DNA of 64,000 nucleotides from Brevibacillus porteri (GCF_003013475.1 NZ_PXZO01000017.1:1-64000), one strand, 5' to 3'. Shown: positions 1 to 9,153, counted from the stretch's first letter. Notes: generated by a model from the letters alone, not told the origin. Translations and numbers: made by a program.

Positions 1-14
1 TGCTGGGCGCACTG

Positions 15-52
15 AAAAAAAAGGATGCGGCTACTTATGCCCATCCTTTTTT
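15..52. terminator. Bidirectional hairpin terminator
   Basis: AAAAGGATG and CATCCTTTT form a perfect 9-bp stem flanked by A and T runs. It closes the minus-strand nitroreductase gene that ends at 58, and could also serve a plus-strand gene left of the window. Confidence 0.8.
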
Positions 53-57
53 GCTGC

Positions 58-840
58 TTATTCCGGTCGACGATCCGTCAGCCAATGCCCACCTGCGATT
101 TTGCCCACGGATGCCATCAAAATAGACAAATGGGACTTGCCATCGATGCCTAAATATTCGTTCATGTCATGATCCATCCAGTGACCAATTGTCGTTACCC
201 CAAGCCCCAGTCCGTTTGCTACCAAATGCAGGTTCTGCGACACGTGCCCGGAATCCCACCAAATATAGCGGTACGCACGCTCTTTGTATTTGTCTTTCGT
301 GCGATCCACCATCGCTGTCCAAACGAAATTGACAGCAGCCCGTCTCGTTACCTCTTGTTCTTCCGTGAACATATAGGCGATCTCTGACGTGTCTTCTCTC
401 TTCAGTCCTTCCAAGCACCAATTCTGTACATCCAGATGATACAGGCCTTTCTCCAGTCCCTCCACGTTGTTAATCATCAGATACGTCTCAATCGGATACA
501 GGGCACCGGCAGACGGCGTCGTGCGTAATTGATAGTCTCCCATATCATCTGTGATGCCCTGTGTACCCCACAGCAGGAGATTCAATTCGTTAAGCGTCAT
601 AGACTGCTTCAAGAAATTACGCTTGGATCTTCGATTAGCGAGGACCTCCCACAAATCGACGGACGCTGGAAACTGTGGCTTGCCCAAATCAATGCGGGCA
701 AATACCTCTTCATAACGCAAATACGTCGCAGGTCTTTTGGAAAAATCGTAACGAGAGGCCCAGCCTTTTTCCAGCTCGCCCACTCGGTAAGAGGTCGCCT
801 CGATAAATTCATTTGCAATTCGCTGCCATTCGGGATGCAT
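58..840 (-). CDS. SagB-type nitroreductase family oxidoreductase
   Basis: FMN-dependent oxidoreductase of the nitroreductase superfamily, 260 residues. An arginine-rich FMN motif (RRSKRNF, about residue 69) and the PSAGALYPIE motif (about residue 109) are the hallmarks of the SagB-type dehydrogenase subgroup, with GLGVTTIG near the C-terminus as the second flavin-contact region. SagB proteins oxidise azolines to azoles in modified peptides, but standalone relatives of unknown substrate are common. No precursor peptide, YcaO cyclodehydratase or exporter is visible nearby, so a peptide-modifying role is not supported. It is transcribed away from the LysR regulator at 966, which is the likeliest regulator. 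A minus-strand promoter, TTTACT-N17-TATAGT, lies at about 881-909. Confidence 0.85.
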   Translation of the reverse strand: MHPEWQRIANEFIEATSYRVGELEKGWASRYDFSKRPATYLRYEEVFARIDLGKPQFPASVDLWEVLANRRSKRNFLKQSMTLNELNLLLWGTQGITDDMGDYQLRTTPSAGALYPIETYLMINNVEGLEKGLYHLDVQNWCLEGLKREDTSEIAYMFTEEQEVTRRAAVNFVWTAMVDRTKDKYKERAYRYIWWDSGHVSQNLHLVANGLGLGVTTIGHWMDHDMNEYLGIDGKSHLSILMASVGKIAGGHWLTDRRPE

Positions 841-894
841 CTATGTTCCTCCTCGTATTTTCTTACTGGTGATGCCTTTTACTATACGAAGCTC

Positions 895-955
895 TTTTCC
901 ATTAGTAAAACAATGATTTATAATATTTTTCATAAGAAAAAACTAATGAAAAGGA
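895..955. promoter_or_regulatory. Divergent promoter region with inverted repeat, likely LysR operator
   Basis: The arms TTTTCCATTAGT (895-906) and ACTAATGAAAAG (942-953) are inverted copies about 47 bp apart, flanking a plus-strand TATAAT at 919-924. The left arm overlaps the -35 region of the nitroreductase promoter. The placement fits a LysR regulator that represses its own gene and controls the divergent one. The assignment is inference. Confidence 0.5.
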
Positions 956-965
956 ACGAGGAGAC

Positions 966-1847
966 ATGACGCTTACCCAACTGCAAGTGTTTGTCGCCGC
1001 AGCAAAAGCTGGAAGCTTCACGCGGGCAGCAGAAGAAATCGGCTTTACGCAATCCGCCGTCTCGCAAATGATTCAGTCCCTGGAAAAAGAGCTCGGCGTC
1101 AGTCTTTTTCAGCGAAGTCGCAGCGGGATCACTCCGACGAGTATCGGAGAGCGAATGCTTGCGCACGCTCGCGACATTTTGAACATCACATCCTGCATGA
1201 CGGAGGAAGCAAACGTAGCCCGCGGGATTTCGTCCGGTACCCTGCGTATTGCCTCGATCCCCAGCGTCGCCTCCCGCTTCTTGCCCGGACTTTTGGGCAG
1301 CTTTCGCAAGCGGTTTCCGGCCGTGGACATCCTGCTTTTGGAAGGCGATAGTGATGAAATTAGCAACTGGCTTCACAGCTCGGTTGTCGACATTGCCTTT
1401 ACCGTAATGCCTGATAAGGAAATGCAAACGTTGCCGCTCTTGCAAGACGAAATGATGGTCATTTTACCAGATACCCATCCACTGAAAGACAGTCAGACCC
1501 TTCGTTTTTCCGAAATTGCGGAGCGTTGTTTTATCATGCCAAAGGATGGCTGCATCCGAAAAATGCTGCAAGAGAATCACATCAGCCCAACGGTTACGTT
1601 TGAAGTACGTGAGGTGTATACGATTTTGACCATGGTGCAGGAGTATATCGGCGTCACCATCATGCCTGAGCTGTACATGCCACCTGTCATCCCCAAAGTC
1701 GTCGCGATCCCTCTGTCGCCCCCGATTACAAGGGAAGTGGTGCTCGCGGTGCGAAACTGGCAGTCGATCTCCCCACTCACGGCAGAGTTCGCCGTTCACA
1801 GCCAGCAATATGTAAAAGGCATGGAACTTACGCGCCAGACCCATTAA
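966..1847 (+). CDS. LysR family transcriptional regulator
   Basis: Typical LysR protein of 293 residues. The N-terminal winged helix-turn-helix (residues 1-60) contains the family signature FTRAAEEIGFTQSAVSQMIQSLE. A periplasmic-binding-like effector domain follows, with GTLRIASIPSVASRFLPGLL near residue 90. GAGGAG sits 5 nt before the ATG. It is divergent from the nitroreductase, the classic arrangement for a LysR regulator and its target. The effector is unknown. A hairpin at 1848-1894 follows the stop codon. Confidence 0.92.
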   Translation: MTLTQLQVFVAAAKAGSFTRAAEEIGFTQSAVSQMIQSLEKELGVSLFQRSRSGITPTSIGERMLAHARDILNITSCMTEEANVARGISSGTLRIASIPSVASRFLPGLLGSFRKRFPAVDILLLEGDSDEISNWLHSSVVDIAFTVMPDKEMQTLPLLQDEMMVILPDTHPLKDSQTLRFSEIAERCFIMPKDGCIRKMLQENHISPTVTFEVREVYTILTMVQEYIGVTIMPELYMPPVIPKVVAIPLSPPITREVVLAVRNWQSISPLTAEFAVHSQQYVKGMELTRQTH

Positions 1848-1894
1848 GGTACACAAAAAGGCTTCGCCACATATGATGGAGAGGCCTTTGTACC
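1848..1894. terminator. Hairpin between convergent genes
   Basis: GGTACACAAAAAGGC pairs imperfectly with GGCCTTTGTACC between the LysR stop and the MocR stop. There is no long T-tract, so it is probably a shared, weaker terminator. Confidence 0.5.
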
Positions 1895-1895
1895 T

Positions 1896-3341
1896 TCAAG
1901 CTCTTTCGTGTTTTTTTAACAAGTGACGGATGATTTGACTCAGTCGCTCAATTCCTGTCTCCAAATCGGCGATCGGCGCATATCCATACGACAGCCGCAC
2001 ATATCCTTCTTGCGTCACTCCGTAAATGTTTCCTGGATTCAGCAATATCCCCTGACGCATAGCTGCTGTAAATAGCTCCATCATCGAGAGCTTTCCATTC
2101 ATTTTCAGCCAGATGAAAAATCCTCCCAAAGGGACATCCCATGTCGCGAGATCCGTCATGTGCTTCTTGAGTGCCTGGATAGCAGCCTCTTGTCTCTGGA
2201 CGAGCTGCTCTCTCACCTGCTGCATATGCTTCTCATACCAACCACTCGCAAGCCACTCCTCCGCCACTCGCTGCGAAAGCGAGCTGGCTCCGTAATCCGT
2301 CTGCATCTTGATATCTGCCAGGCGTTCGATAACTGGCTCAGGCCCCACTACCCATCCAATCCGCAAGCCGGGGGTCAGTGTCTTGGACAGGCTCCCGATG
2401 TACAGGACATGTCCGTGTTTATCTCTTGCCTTGAGCGGCAGCGGTGGAGGCTCTTTCGTCCACAGTTCGCGGTAAATGTCATCCTCGATAACCGGCAGTC
2501 GCTCTTCTTCACATACTCGCAGCAGCTCCAACCGGCGTTTTTCTGTCATCAGGATGCCTGTTGGATTATGAAAACAAGGATTGGTGTACAGAATCGCCCC
2601 ATGCTCCTGTTTTCGCCTCGCATAGATCGCCTGTACAATCATCCCCTGACGATCCATCGGCAATCCCGCAAGCTCCATCCCCGCCGACTGGAACACATAC
2701 AAGGAATTGAGATACGAAGGCTGTTCCAAAAACACGGTTGAACCTCGATGCAATAACCCTACCGAAATTAATTGGAGCGCCTGCAATGCACCAGACACGA
2801 TTAAGACAGAAGACGGCGAAGCTGTAATTCCTTGTCGTCCGACATAATCACTGACCGCTTGACGCAGGGGGAGGTACCCTCTCGGCTCTTCATATCCAAA
2901 TCCGCTTAGGTTCCTCGTCACCCGCTCCATGACTTGCTTCATCACATCGACTGGAAACATATCTGGGGAGAGCTCTCCTTTGCTCAGTTGCATCAGGTCT
3001 GTCTGGAATTCACGCTTATTGATTTCTTGAACCGCCGTCATGCTTGGCTTGTGCAATCCAGACCTGACGTACTCACTCCAATCCGGAGGTGGTGTCGTAG
3101 CTAACAGCGTCCAGGTGTTATTGACGACGACAGTGCCCATCCCCAGCTTTCCCTCGATCAACCCGTCTGCGGTCAACTCCTCCAATGCCGCAATGACCGT
3201 GCTCCGATTGACTTCGAACGATTGTGCCAATTCGCGTTGGCTGGGGATTTTGCTGCCAATCGGCCATTCTCCTGTCGTAATTTTTCCTTTAATAAAATCA
3301 ATAATTTTCCGATATTTCGGCAACCGTTTCTCTCTGTGCAA
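1896..3341 (-). CDS. MocR-type GntR/aminotransferase-fold regulator
   Basis: Fusion of an N-terminal GntR winged helix (about residues 10-75, with IPSQRELAQSFEVNRSTV) to a fold-type I PLP aminotransferase-like domain (about 115-475). The PLP lysine is in GSLSKTLTPGLRIGW. 481 residues is the normal MocR length. MocR proteins usually sense an amino-acid- or vitamin-like ligand through PLP and control a neighbouring enzyme or transporter. Here the divergent neighbour is the EamA transporter at 3506, the probable target. The start appears to be TTG preceded by GGGG. A paralogue of similar length lies at 62553. Confidence 0.9.
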   Translation of the reverse strand: MHREKRLPKYRKIIDFIKGKITTGEWPIGSKIPSQRELAQSFEVNRSTVIAALEELTADGLIEGKLGMGTVVVNNTWTLLATTPPPDWSEYVRSGLHKPSMTAVQEINKREFQTDLMQLSKGELSPDMFPVDVMKQVMERVTRNLSGFGYEEPRGYLPLRQAVSDYVGRQGITASPSSVLIVSGALQALQLISVGLLHRGSTVFLEQPSYLNSLYVFQSAGMELAGLPMDRQGMIVQAIYARRKQEHGAILYTNPCFHNPTGILMTEKRRLELLRVCEEERLPVIEDDIYRELWTKEPPPLPLKARDKHGHVLYIGSLSKTLTPGLRIGWVVGPEPVIERLADIKMQTDYGASSLSQRVAEEWLASGWYEKHMQQVREQLVQRQEAAIQALKKHMTDLATWDVPLGGFFIWLKMNGKLSMMELFTAAMRQGILLNPGNIYGVTQEGYVRLSYGYAPIADLETGIERLSQIIRHLLKKHERA

Positions 3342-3382
3342 CCTGATCGATCCCCTTCGTCTTCCTCATCTTTCTAGGTAAA

Positions 3383-3430
3383 AGTGGTTGGTTTTTTTGT
3401 TAGCCGAGTGGTTGCAGATATTTTACCACT
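3383..3430. promoter_or_regulatory. Putative MocR operator: two direct repeats plus one inverted copy
   Basis: AGTGGTTG occurs at 3383-3390 and 3407-3414, 24 bp apart, and the inverted core ACCACT lies at 3425-3430. All are in the 164-bp gap between the divergent MocR gene and the EamA transporter. Direct repeats with an inverted third element are known for GabR, a MocR member. Assignment to this regulator is inference. Confidence 0.45.
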
Positions 3431-3505
3431 TCTTGATTACCATGGAAAAGAAAGAAGAAGCAGTGAATAGCTGGTTGGTTTTTCATTCAAAGGAGGGAAG
3501 TTATC

Positions 3506-4408
3506 TTGTTGCATCATATCAGAAGTCGTATTTTCGCTGCACATGCCATCAGCATTTTGTTATGGGCCTCGGCCTTTGCCGGTATTCGCGTTGGGCTGCA
3601 AGCCTACTCGCCGGAGCATCTCTCGCTGCTTCGCTTTCTTATCGGCTCTCTTTTTCTCGGGATACTCGTACTCTTTTTCCGCATCCGTCTGCCGGAGTTA
3701 AAGGATGTCCCAGGTATCCTTATGCTTGGGGGCTTGGGTTTCGCCGTTTACCATACAGCGCTCAACTACGGGGAGATGACTGTAGGTGCAGGGGTAGCCA
3801 GCCTTTTGGTCACGACGACACCAATCTTTTCCGCTCTCCTCGCTCTCCTATTTTTCCGGGAGCATTTCGGTGCGAGAGGCTGGTTAGGTGCACTGATCAG
3901 TTTTCTCGGAGTCGCCATCTGCACGATTGGCACAGGGGAGACCCTCCAAATAACAGACGGAATATTCTTGATATTATTGGCAGCCATTAGCGAAAGCATT
4001 TACTTTGCGTTTCAGAAGCCATTCATAGAAAAATATGGCGTTTTCGCGTTTACCACCTACACCTTATGGGCAGGTACCTTATGTATGCTCTTCTTTTTGC
4101 CCGGGCTTGGCATAGCGATAGCCCAAGCGCCTTGGGATATGACACTCAGTGTTGTGTATTTGGGCATTTTCCCTAGCGTTGTTGCTTATTTGTCCCTCGC
4201 CTATGTGACTTCTGTCGTTGGCACCGCGGAGGCTACTACCTCCCTTTACATGACGCCAGTGCTCGCTTTACTGATTGCTTGGGTGTGGCTGGGTGAAGAT
4301 CCTACGCTTGTGACGATGGCTGGTGGCGTTGTGACGCTTATCGGTGTCCTGCTCGCAACGATGAAGCCTCGGTTATCCAGAAGGACTGTCAAGCACCAAG
4401 CCTTTTAG
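3506..4408 (+). CDS. EamA (DMT superfamily) transporter
   Basis: Membrane transporter of about 300 residues with two EamA repeats (roughly residues 12-140 and 150-285) and about ten hydrophobic segments, the usual length and layout for drug/metabolite transporters. Internal motifs such as WASAFAGIRVG at the N-terminus and YLSLAYVTSVVGTAEATTSLYMTPVLALL in the second repeat are characteristic. The start is TTG, with AGGAGGGAAG just upstream at 3491-3500. Divergence from a MocR regulator suggests export or uptake of an amino-acid- or vitamin-like compound. The substrate cannot be inferred. Confidence 0.9.
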   Translation: MLHHIRSRIFAAHAISILLWASAFAGIRVGLQAYSPEHLSLLRFLIGSLFLGILVLFFRIRLPELKDVPGILMLGGLGFAVYHTALNYGEMTVGAGVASLLVTTTPIFSALLALLFFREHFGARGWLGALISFLGVAICTIGTGETLQITDGIFLILLAAISESIYFAFQKPFIEKYGVFAFTTYTLWAGTLCMLFFLPGLGIAIAQAPWDMTLSVVYLGIFPSVVAYLSLAYVTSVVGTAEATTSLYMTPVLALLIAWVWLGEDPTLVTMAGGVVTLIGVLLATMKPRLSRRTVKHQAF

Positions 4409-4510
4409 AAACGCAAGTATTTCCATGCTTGTCGCTATTGGCGCATCGATGCAACAAATGGTGTCAATCGATGTCAGTAATAAGAAAAGCCAGGAAGACT
4501 CTCTTCCTGG

Positions 4511-5593
4511 CTAGTACTGCATGCCGAGCTCTGCCGCCAACACGAGAAACATCGCATGCGACCAAAGGAGCGGCACAGCAGGATGGCCTGCCCTCTCCAC
4601 CCACATCTCATAATGAGCCGGAGAAAGCAAATGCTCCTGCACTTGTTCAGGCAGTCCGCTTGCTTGCCGCTGGGAAACAATCCACGCTGCTATCTTTTCC
4701 GCTTCTTCACTCCTGCCCGTTTTCACGTAATACCAGCCCAACCACGCAGATAACAGCAGCCACTGCCCCCCGCCATAATACGTATCGGTCGGGTAGCGAT
4801 GCACGCCATATCCTGCGCGCAGCTCCTCTTCTATGGCCTGCACGGTTCGGATCATGAGCGGATCATCCACGTCGACGATCCCATACGGCAGGGCCAGCCA
4901 GAGAAGACTCGCATCCACCGAATGATCCCCAACGGACTTTATCAATCGCCTGTTGGCTGTGCCATGTTCGCGTATGAATTGGCGAATGGTCTCTCCTTGC
5001 TGAGCGAGTTCGAAAGCTCGGTCGGACAAATAAGACTCCATCGCCTTGATCCCTGCATAAATAGCTCCTAGCGTCACTGGGTGGATTCGGTCTCCTCCCT
5101 CTTCCCAGCAATCAAAGTTAGGGAGCTGCCAGCACGCCACTACATAGTCAATCGTCAGTTCAATAGATGGCTTCAGCTCGTGAATCAAGTCATGCTCCCC
5201 ACTCATCCGCACATGCTCAGCCAGCCCCCACAGCCATGTCCCGTAGCCATCGAGCTGAAAGCTGCCCCATTCGCCTGCTACTTCTTCTCCGTCCGCTGTA
5301 TAGCGCGTATGCAAAAAGCGGTCGTTCCCCGCATTATTTTTGTCTAATCCTTTTTTTACTGCCGAAATGGCTGCTCTTGCCTTTGCCTCATGCTTTCGGA
5401 TCACATCATCGCACCATTGGTAAAACTTGCGGGCGCTCTCATGGTTGCCGGTACGGTTCATCGCGTAGGCCGTAAATGTTCCATCGCGGAGCCACGCATA
5501 CTGATAGTGAATAAATGCGGGTGAAGCGAGATACGCCCCCGTACTCGCTTGATGCTGAAGGATCAACTTTACACTTTCCTCAATCAGGGTCAT
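4511..5593 (-). CDS. GH15-like (glucoamylase-fold) glycoside hydrolase
   Basis: Cytoplasmic protein of 360 residues without a signal peptide that matches the (alpha/alpha)6 catalytic domain of glycoside hydrolase family 15. YAWLRDGTFTAYAMNRTG near residue 32 and the acidic segment WEEGGDRIHPVTLGAIYAGIKAM near residue 160 resemble the substrate-binding and catalytic-acid regions of bacterial GH15 proteins. There is no N-terminal beta-sandwich, so this is a short form. GGGGGG before the ATG supports the start. It stands alone with no sugar-uptake genes beside it. The substrate (maltodextrin, trehalose or other) is unknown. Confidence 0.75.
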   Translation of the reverse strand: MTLIEESVKLILQHQASTGAYLASPAFIHYQYAWLRDGTFTAYAMNRTGNHESARKFYQWCDDVIRKHEAKARAAISAVKKGLDKNNAGNDRFLHTRYTADGEEVAGEWGSFQLDGYGTWLWGLAEHVRMSGEHDLIHELKPSIELTIDYVVACWQLPNFDCWEEGGDRIHPVTLGAIYAGIKAMESYLSDRAFELAQQGETIRQFIREHGTANRRLIKSVGDHSVDASLLWLALPYGIVDVDDPLMIRTVQAIEEELRAGYGVHRYPTDTYYGGGQWLLLSAWLGWYYVKTGRSEEAEKIAAWIVSQRQASGLPEQVQEHLLSPAHYEMWVERAGHPAVPLLWSHAMFLVLAAELGMQY

Positions 5594-5710
5594 GGTTATC
5601 CCCCCTTATTCGGACAAGCCGACTTCGTAACAAATACAGTCGCTGCTCGTCTTCCGGCTATGCTTTTATAGCATATGCAACCGACGTCCAAACGAAAACC
5701 CAATATGCAT

Positions 5711-5750
5711 AGCAAAAGAAAACCCACTGGATGCGTATATCCAGCGGGTT
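5711..5750 (-). terminator. Terminator of the inositol monophosphatase gene
   Basis: AACCCACTGGAT (5721-5732) pairs with ATCCAGCGGGTT (5739-5750). On the minus strand the stem is followed by a T-rich stretch. Confidence 0.85.
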
Positions 5751-5760
5751 CTTGTGACAT

Positions 5761-6585
5761 TTAATTTTGTGAAGGTACATCCGTCTGTTCGGATTTCAAG
5801 TAATGCTGCAGCTCCTCATAAAAAGTCGGGTTGCAAGCCATCACGCTGCTTTTTTGGTCGTACGGCAGTGGTGTCCCCATCATGGTCGTCACCCGGCCAC
5901 CCGCTTCCTCTACAATAATGCGAGCTGCCCCGAAATCCCACGCATTGAGCTGCATACTGACGTAGCCATCCAGTCTACCCGCAGCCACATACGCCATCTC
6001 CAGAGCGGCGCTTCCTAGCAGGCGCATTCCGCGAACCTTCCCAGCAAGCTTTTTCACGATCAAGTCGATGCCGATCTGCTCAGCACGCTTGTTCCAAAAT
6101 ACACTCGTGCATAACAAAGCTTGTTCCAGGCTTACTGCTCGATTCACCTGCAAGGGACGATCATTGAGAAAAGCCCCTTCCCCTTTTACCGCATAAAATA
6201 ACTCGTCTCTGGAAGGATCGTAAACCGCTCCGATCATTCCCTCTCCTTTATGGTAAACGGCAATGGAAACGGAAAAATTGATTTGCTGATGAACAAAATT
6301 GGTCGTGCCATCAATCGGGTCGATGACCCAAAGCGTGTCATACTGCTTGTAATCCTCCGCATGTGCACTCTCTTCTCCAAGAATGCCGTGATCAGGGAAG
6401 CGTGCAAGAATCATCTGAATGACGTGATTCTCCACTTCTTTATCTACGGCTGTAACAAGATCGGAGGCTGATGTTTTATACTCGACGGTAAAAGGCTCCT
6501 TCATTCGCTTCATACTCAGCTCACCCGCTGAACGGGCGCATTGCAAAGCGAGCTCCTTGAGAGCCGCCAGTGTTGATGCTTGCAC
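5761..6585 (-). CDS. suhB: Inositol monophosphatase family protein
   Basis: Mg2+-dependent phosphatase of the IMPase superfamily, about 274 residues. Three metal-binding motifs are visible: GEESA, the hallmark WVIDPIDGTTNFVHQ, and WDFGAARIIVEEAGG near the C-terminus. Members hydrolyse inositol-1-phosphate or related sugar phosphates, and some act on fructose-1,6-bisphosphate or NADP. Two in-frame GTG starts are possible (6597 and 6585). I chose 6585 because AGGTGG lies 8 nt upstream of it. It appears to be a single-gene unit with its own terminator. Confidence 0.88.
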   Translation of the reverse strand: MQASTLAALKELALQCARSAGELSMKRMKEPFTVEYKTSASDLVTAVDKEVENHVIQMILARFPDHGILGEESAHAEDYKQYDTLWVIDPIDGTTNFVHQQINFSVSIAVYHKGEGMIGAVYDPSRDELFYAVKGEGAFLNDRPLQVNRAVSLEQALLCTSVFWNKRAEQIGIDLIVKKLAGKVRGMRLLGSAALEMAYVAAGRLDGYVSMQLNAWDFGAARIIVEEAGGRVTTMMGTPLPYDQKSSVMACNPTFYEELQHYLKSEQTDVPSQN

Positions 6586-6792
6586 ACGTATCGCCACCTA
6601 AAACTTGACTTATTTTTTCGCAAAGCACGCCCCTTTCACCTAGAAAGAGAGGCTTCGACGTTTTATTTAAAAATGATGAGACAGCTCGTGCTAAAAAACG
6701 GCCATGCTATATTATTTAGTGTACCATACTTTACCTGCTGTTACACCACACGTTAGCCATGAGGAATGCGCCTGAAAACACCCGGATGATTG

Positions 6793-6842
6793 AAAAAGGG
6801 TCTCTCCCTCGTCATTATCTGACTGTGGAGACACCCTTTTTT
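6793..6842. terminator. Terminator downstream of the cstA-DUF466 unit
   Basis: AAAAAGGGTCTCTCC pairs with GGAGACACCCTTTTTT with one mismatch. A and T runs on both sides make it usable from both directions. The rest of the gap 6598-6853 holds nothing recognisable. Confidence 0.8.
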
Positions 6843-6853
6843 ACATGACTACT

Positions 6854-7066
6854 TTAGCAGCAGCGCGTTACGCCGCCTTTTTCAAAGCGTTCAGTCAATG
6901 CGTACATGTAGTACTCACGCTCTGTCATCGGAAAGATACCCGGTGCCCCATGCGTCTCGTACCAATGAGCGAGATAGCGATCATAGTCGGGCATTCCGAA
7001 AATCGTTTTAATAGCAGAGCTCACTTTGCGCATTGCCTTTCGCATGGCTCTTAGCTTGCGCCTCAT
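6854..7066 (-). CDS. YbdD/YjiX family (DUF466) small protein
   Basis: A 70-residue basic protein with FGMPDYDRYLAHW and the GxPxMTEREYY-type motif typical of the YbdD/YjiX family. It is almost always found directly downstream of a CstA-family transporter. Its ATG overlaps the cstA stop by 4 nt (ATGA), implying translational coupling. The molecular role is not established; it is thought to be a partner of the transporter. A cysteine pair at the extreme C-terminus is notable. Confidence 0.88.
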   Translation of the reverse strand: MRRKLRAMRKAMRKVSSAIKTIFGMPDYDRYLAHWYETHGAPGIFPMTEREYYMYALTERFEKGGVTRCC

Positions 7067-9153
7067 GCTACGTGATGCCCTTTCCCGTCAAATACATTTC
7101 CTTTGGACTTGATGTACGGCGACTCCTGCAACGGATAGTGTTTGCCACGGAGAATATTGATCCATACCCGCGCTCCGTCGAGAATGATCCCAATCGTAAT
7201 GACCATGAAGATCGCACATACCACAGCATCGATCTGGTCGTTGAAGATCATTTTTTGTGCAGCTTCCACCGTTTTTACCCCTTTTGGAAGCGCACCAGCA
7301 TCCAGTGCCTTTTGGAATGCTTCTGCATGCGAGAGGAACCCGATTTTTGGATCAGGATGGAACAGCTTTTGCCAGCCCGCTGTCAACGTAGCCGTCGTCA
7401 GCCAAGCCATCGGTACGAGTGTGATCCATGAGTAGGCGGCTTTGCCCATTTTGAAAATAATCGTCGTTCCCACCGTAAACGCAATCGCGGCGAGCATCTG
7501 GTTGGCGATACCAAAGAGCGGCCACAGGGTGTAAATGCCTCCCAACGGGTCCATGACACCTTGGAGCAGGAAGTATCCCCATCCGATGGTAATGATCCCA
7601 GAACCAATCAGATTACCCGGCAGCCAGTTGACTTCCTTCATTTTCGGAATGACGTTTCCGAGCATGTCTTGTACCATAAATCGTCCGACACGCGTTCCCG
7701 CATCGATCGTCGTCAAAATAAAGACTGCCTCAAACAAGATCGCAAAGTGATACCAGAATGCCATTAATGCCTTGCCACCCAATACACCCGAGAAAATCGT
7801 CGCCATCCCGATTGCCAGTGACGGCGCTCCTCCCGTCCGGGAAAGGATCGTCTTTTCCTGAATGTCGTTGGCAAGCGTTGTTAATTGGTCAGGGGTTACG
7901 GTATAGCCCCAGCCCGTTATCGTCGTCGCAACCTGGACTGCATCCACGCCAATTGCTGCGGCCGGTGAGTTGATCGCAAAATAGACACCAGGAGTCAGCA
8001 CGCACGCTGCAATCATCGCCATAACCGCAACGCCAGACTCCATCAACATTCCACCGTAACCAATCAGTGGCGCATGCGATTCCTTCGCGATCATCTTCGG
8101 CGTCGTTCCGGATGATACGAGAGAATGGAATCCCGATACGGCTCCGCACGCGATGGTAATAAACAAGAAGGGGAACAGATTTCCTGCGAAAACAGGGCCA
8201 GTTCCATCAATGAACTTCGTCAGTGCAGGCATTTGCAACGGCGGCAGTGTCAGCACGATTCCCACCGCCAATACCGCAATCGTCCCTACCTTCAAGAATG
8301 AGCTGAGATAATCGCGCGGTGCCAAGAGCAGCCACACAGGCAAAACGGAGGCAATGAAGCCGTACACAATAATCATCCAAGCAAGCTGTACCTTGGAAAA
8401 AGTGAAGGCTGGTCCCCATGTTGGCGATGCAGCAACGATTTGACCGAGCCACAGGGAAAAGAACAGCAACGCCAGCCCGATGATCGAGCCCTCTAATACC
8501 TGCCCAGGTCGTATATACCGCATATACAATCCCATCAATATAGCAATGGGTAGCGTCATGAATATCGTGAAGGTAGCCCACGGCGATTCAGCAAGAGCGT
8601 TCACAACAACCATCGCCAAAACAGCAATCAGGATAATCATAATGGCAATGATACCAATCAGCGCGAGTGCTCCGCCTACTGGACCGATCTCTTCCTTGGC
8701 AATTTGACCAAGAGATTTACCGTTGCGACGCATCGATCCGAACAAAATAATGAAGTCCTGCACCGCTCCACCGATCACAACCCCGACGATAATCCAGATC
8801 GTTCCCGGCAAATATCCCATTTGCGCAGCCAGCGTAGGACCTACAAGCGGGCCTGCACCTGCAATCGCAGCAAAATGGTGCCCGAACAACACCCATTTGT
8901 TCGTTGGCACAAAGTCTTTGCCATCGTTGTTCACTTCCGCCGGAGTGGCGCGATTGTCGTCGAGGGACATGATTTTACGAGCAATGAATTTGCTGTAAAA
9001 ACGATAAGCTACAGCATAAGTGCAGAACGCAGCCGTCAATAACCAGAACGAGTTGACAGATTCCCCTTGCCAGAGCGCTATCATTCCGAATCCGACAGCA
9101 CCCAATGCGGCTATCCCGCCCCAGATCAGGAGGGAAAGAAGCCATTTTTTCAT
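7063..9153 (-). CDS. cstA: CstA family carbon-starvation/pyruvate transporter
   Basis: Large membrane protein of 696 residues with about 16-18 hydrophobic segments. It carries the CstA core (GPLVGPTLAAQMGYLPGTIWI followed by GGAVQDFIILFGSMRRNGKSLG, about residues 100-155) and the C-terminal extension of the long CstA form. CstA proteins of E. coli act in pyruvate and peptide use under carbon limitation, and the related BtsT is a pyruvate importer controlled by a LytS/LytTR-type system. Such a system is encoded nearby at 9960-12444. A cre-like motif at 9291-9304 suggests CcpA repression. The downstream DUF466 gene overlaps by 4 nt. Confidence 0.93.
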   Translation of the reverse strand: MKKWLLSLLIWGGIAALGAVGFGMIALWQGESVNSFWLLTAAFCTYAVAYRFYSKFIARKIMSLDDNRATPAEVNNDGKDFVPTNKWVLFGHHFAAIAGAGPLVGPTLAAQMGYLPGTIWIIVGVVIGGAVQDFIILFGSMRRNGKSLGQIAKEEIGPVGGALALIGIIAIMIILIAVLAMVVVNALAESPWATFTIFMTLPIAILMGLYMRYIRPGQVLEGSIIGLALLFFSLWLGQIVAASPTWGPAFTFSKVQLAWMIIVYGFIASVLPVWLLLAPRDYLSSFLKVGTIAVLAVGIVLTLPPLQMPALTKFIDGTGPVFAGNLFPFLFITIACGAVSGFHSLVSSGTTPKMIAKESHAPLIGYGGMLMESGVAVMAMIAACVLTPGVYFAINSPAAAIGVDAVQVATTITGWGYTVTPDQLTTLANDIQEKTILSRTGGAPSLAIGMATIFSGVLGGKALMAFWYHFAILFEAVFILTTIDAGTRVGRFMVQDMLGNVIPKMKEVNWLPGNLIGSGIITIGWGYFLLQGVMDPLGGIYTLWPLFGIANQMLAAIAFTVGTTIIFKMGKAAYSWITLVPMAWLTTATLTAGWQKLFHPDPKIGFLSHAEAFQKALDAGALPKGVKTVEAAQKMIFNDQIDAVVCAIFMVITIGIILDGARVWINILRGKHYPLQESPYIKSKGNVFDGKGHHVA

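Noticed and set aside
930-1445. A 171-codon minus-strand frame across the LysR gene
   Set aside because: The LysR frame on the plus strand has full family signatures; this is its shadow.
2160-2741. A 193-codon plus-strand frame inside the first MocR gene
   Set aside because: Shadow of a well-supported PLP-domain coding region; no start signal.
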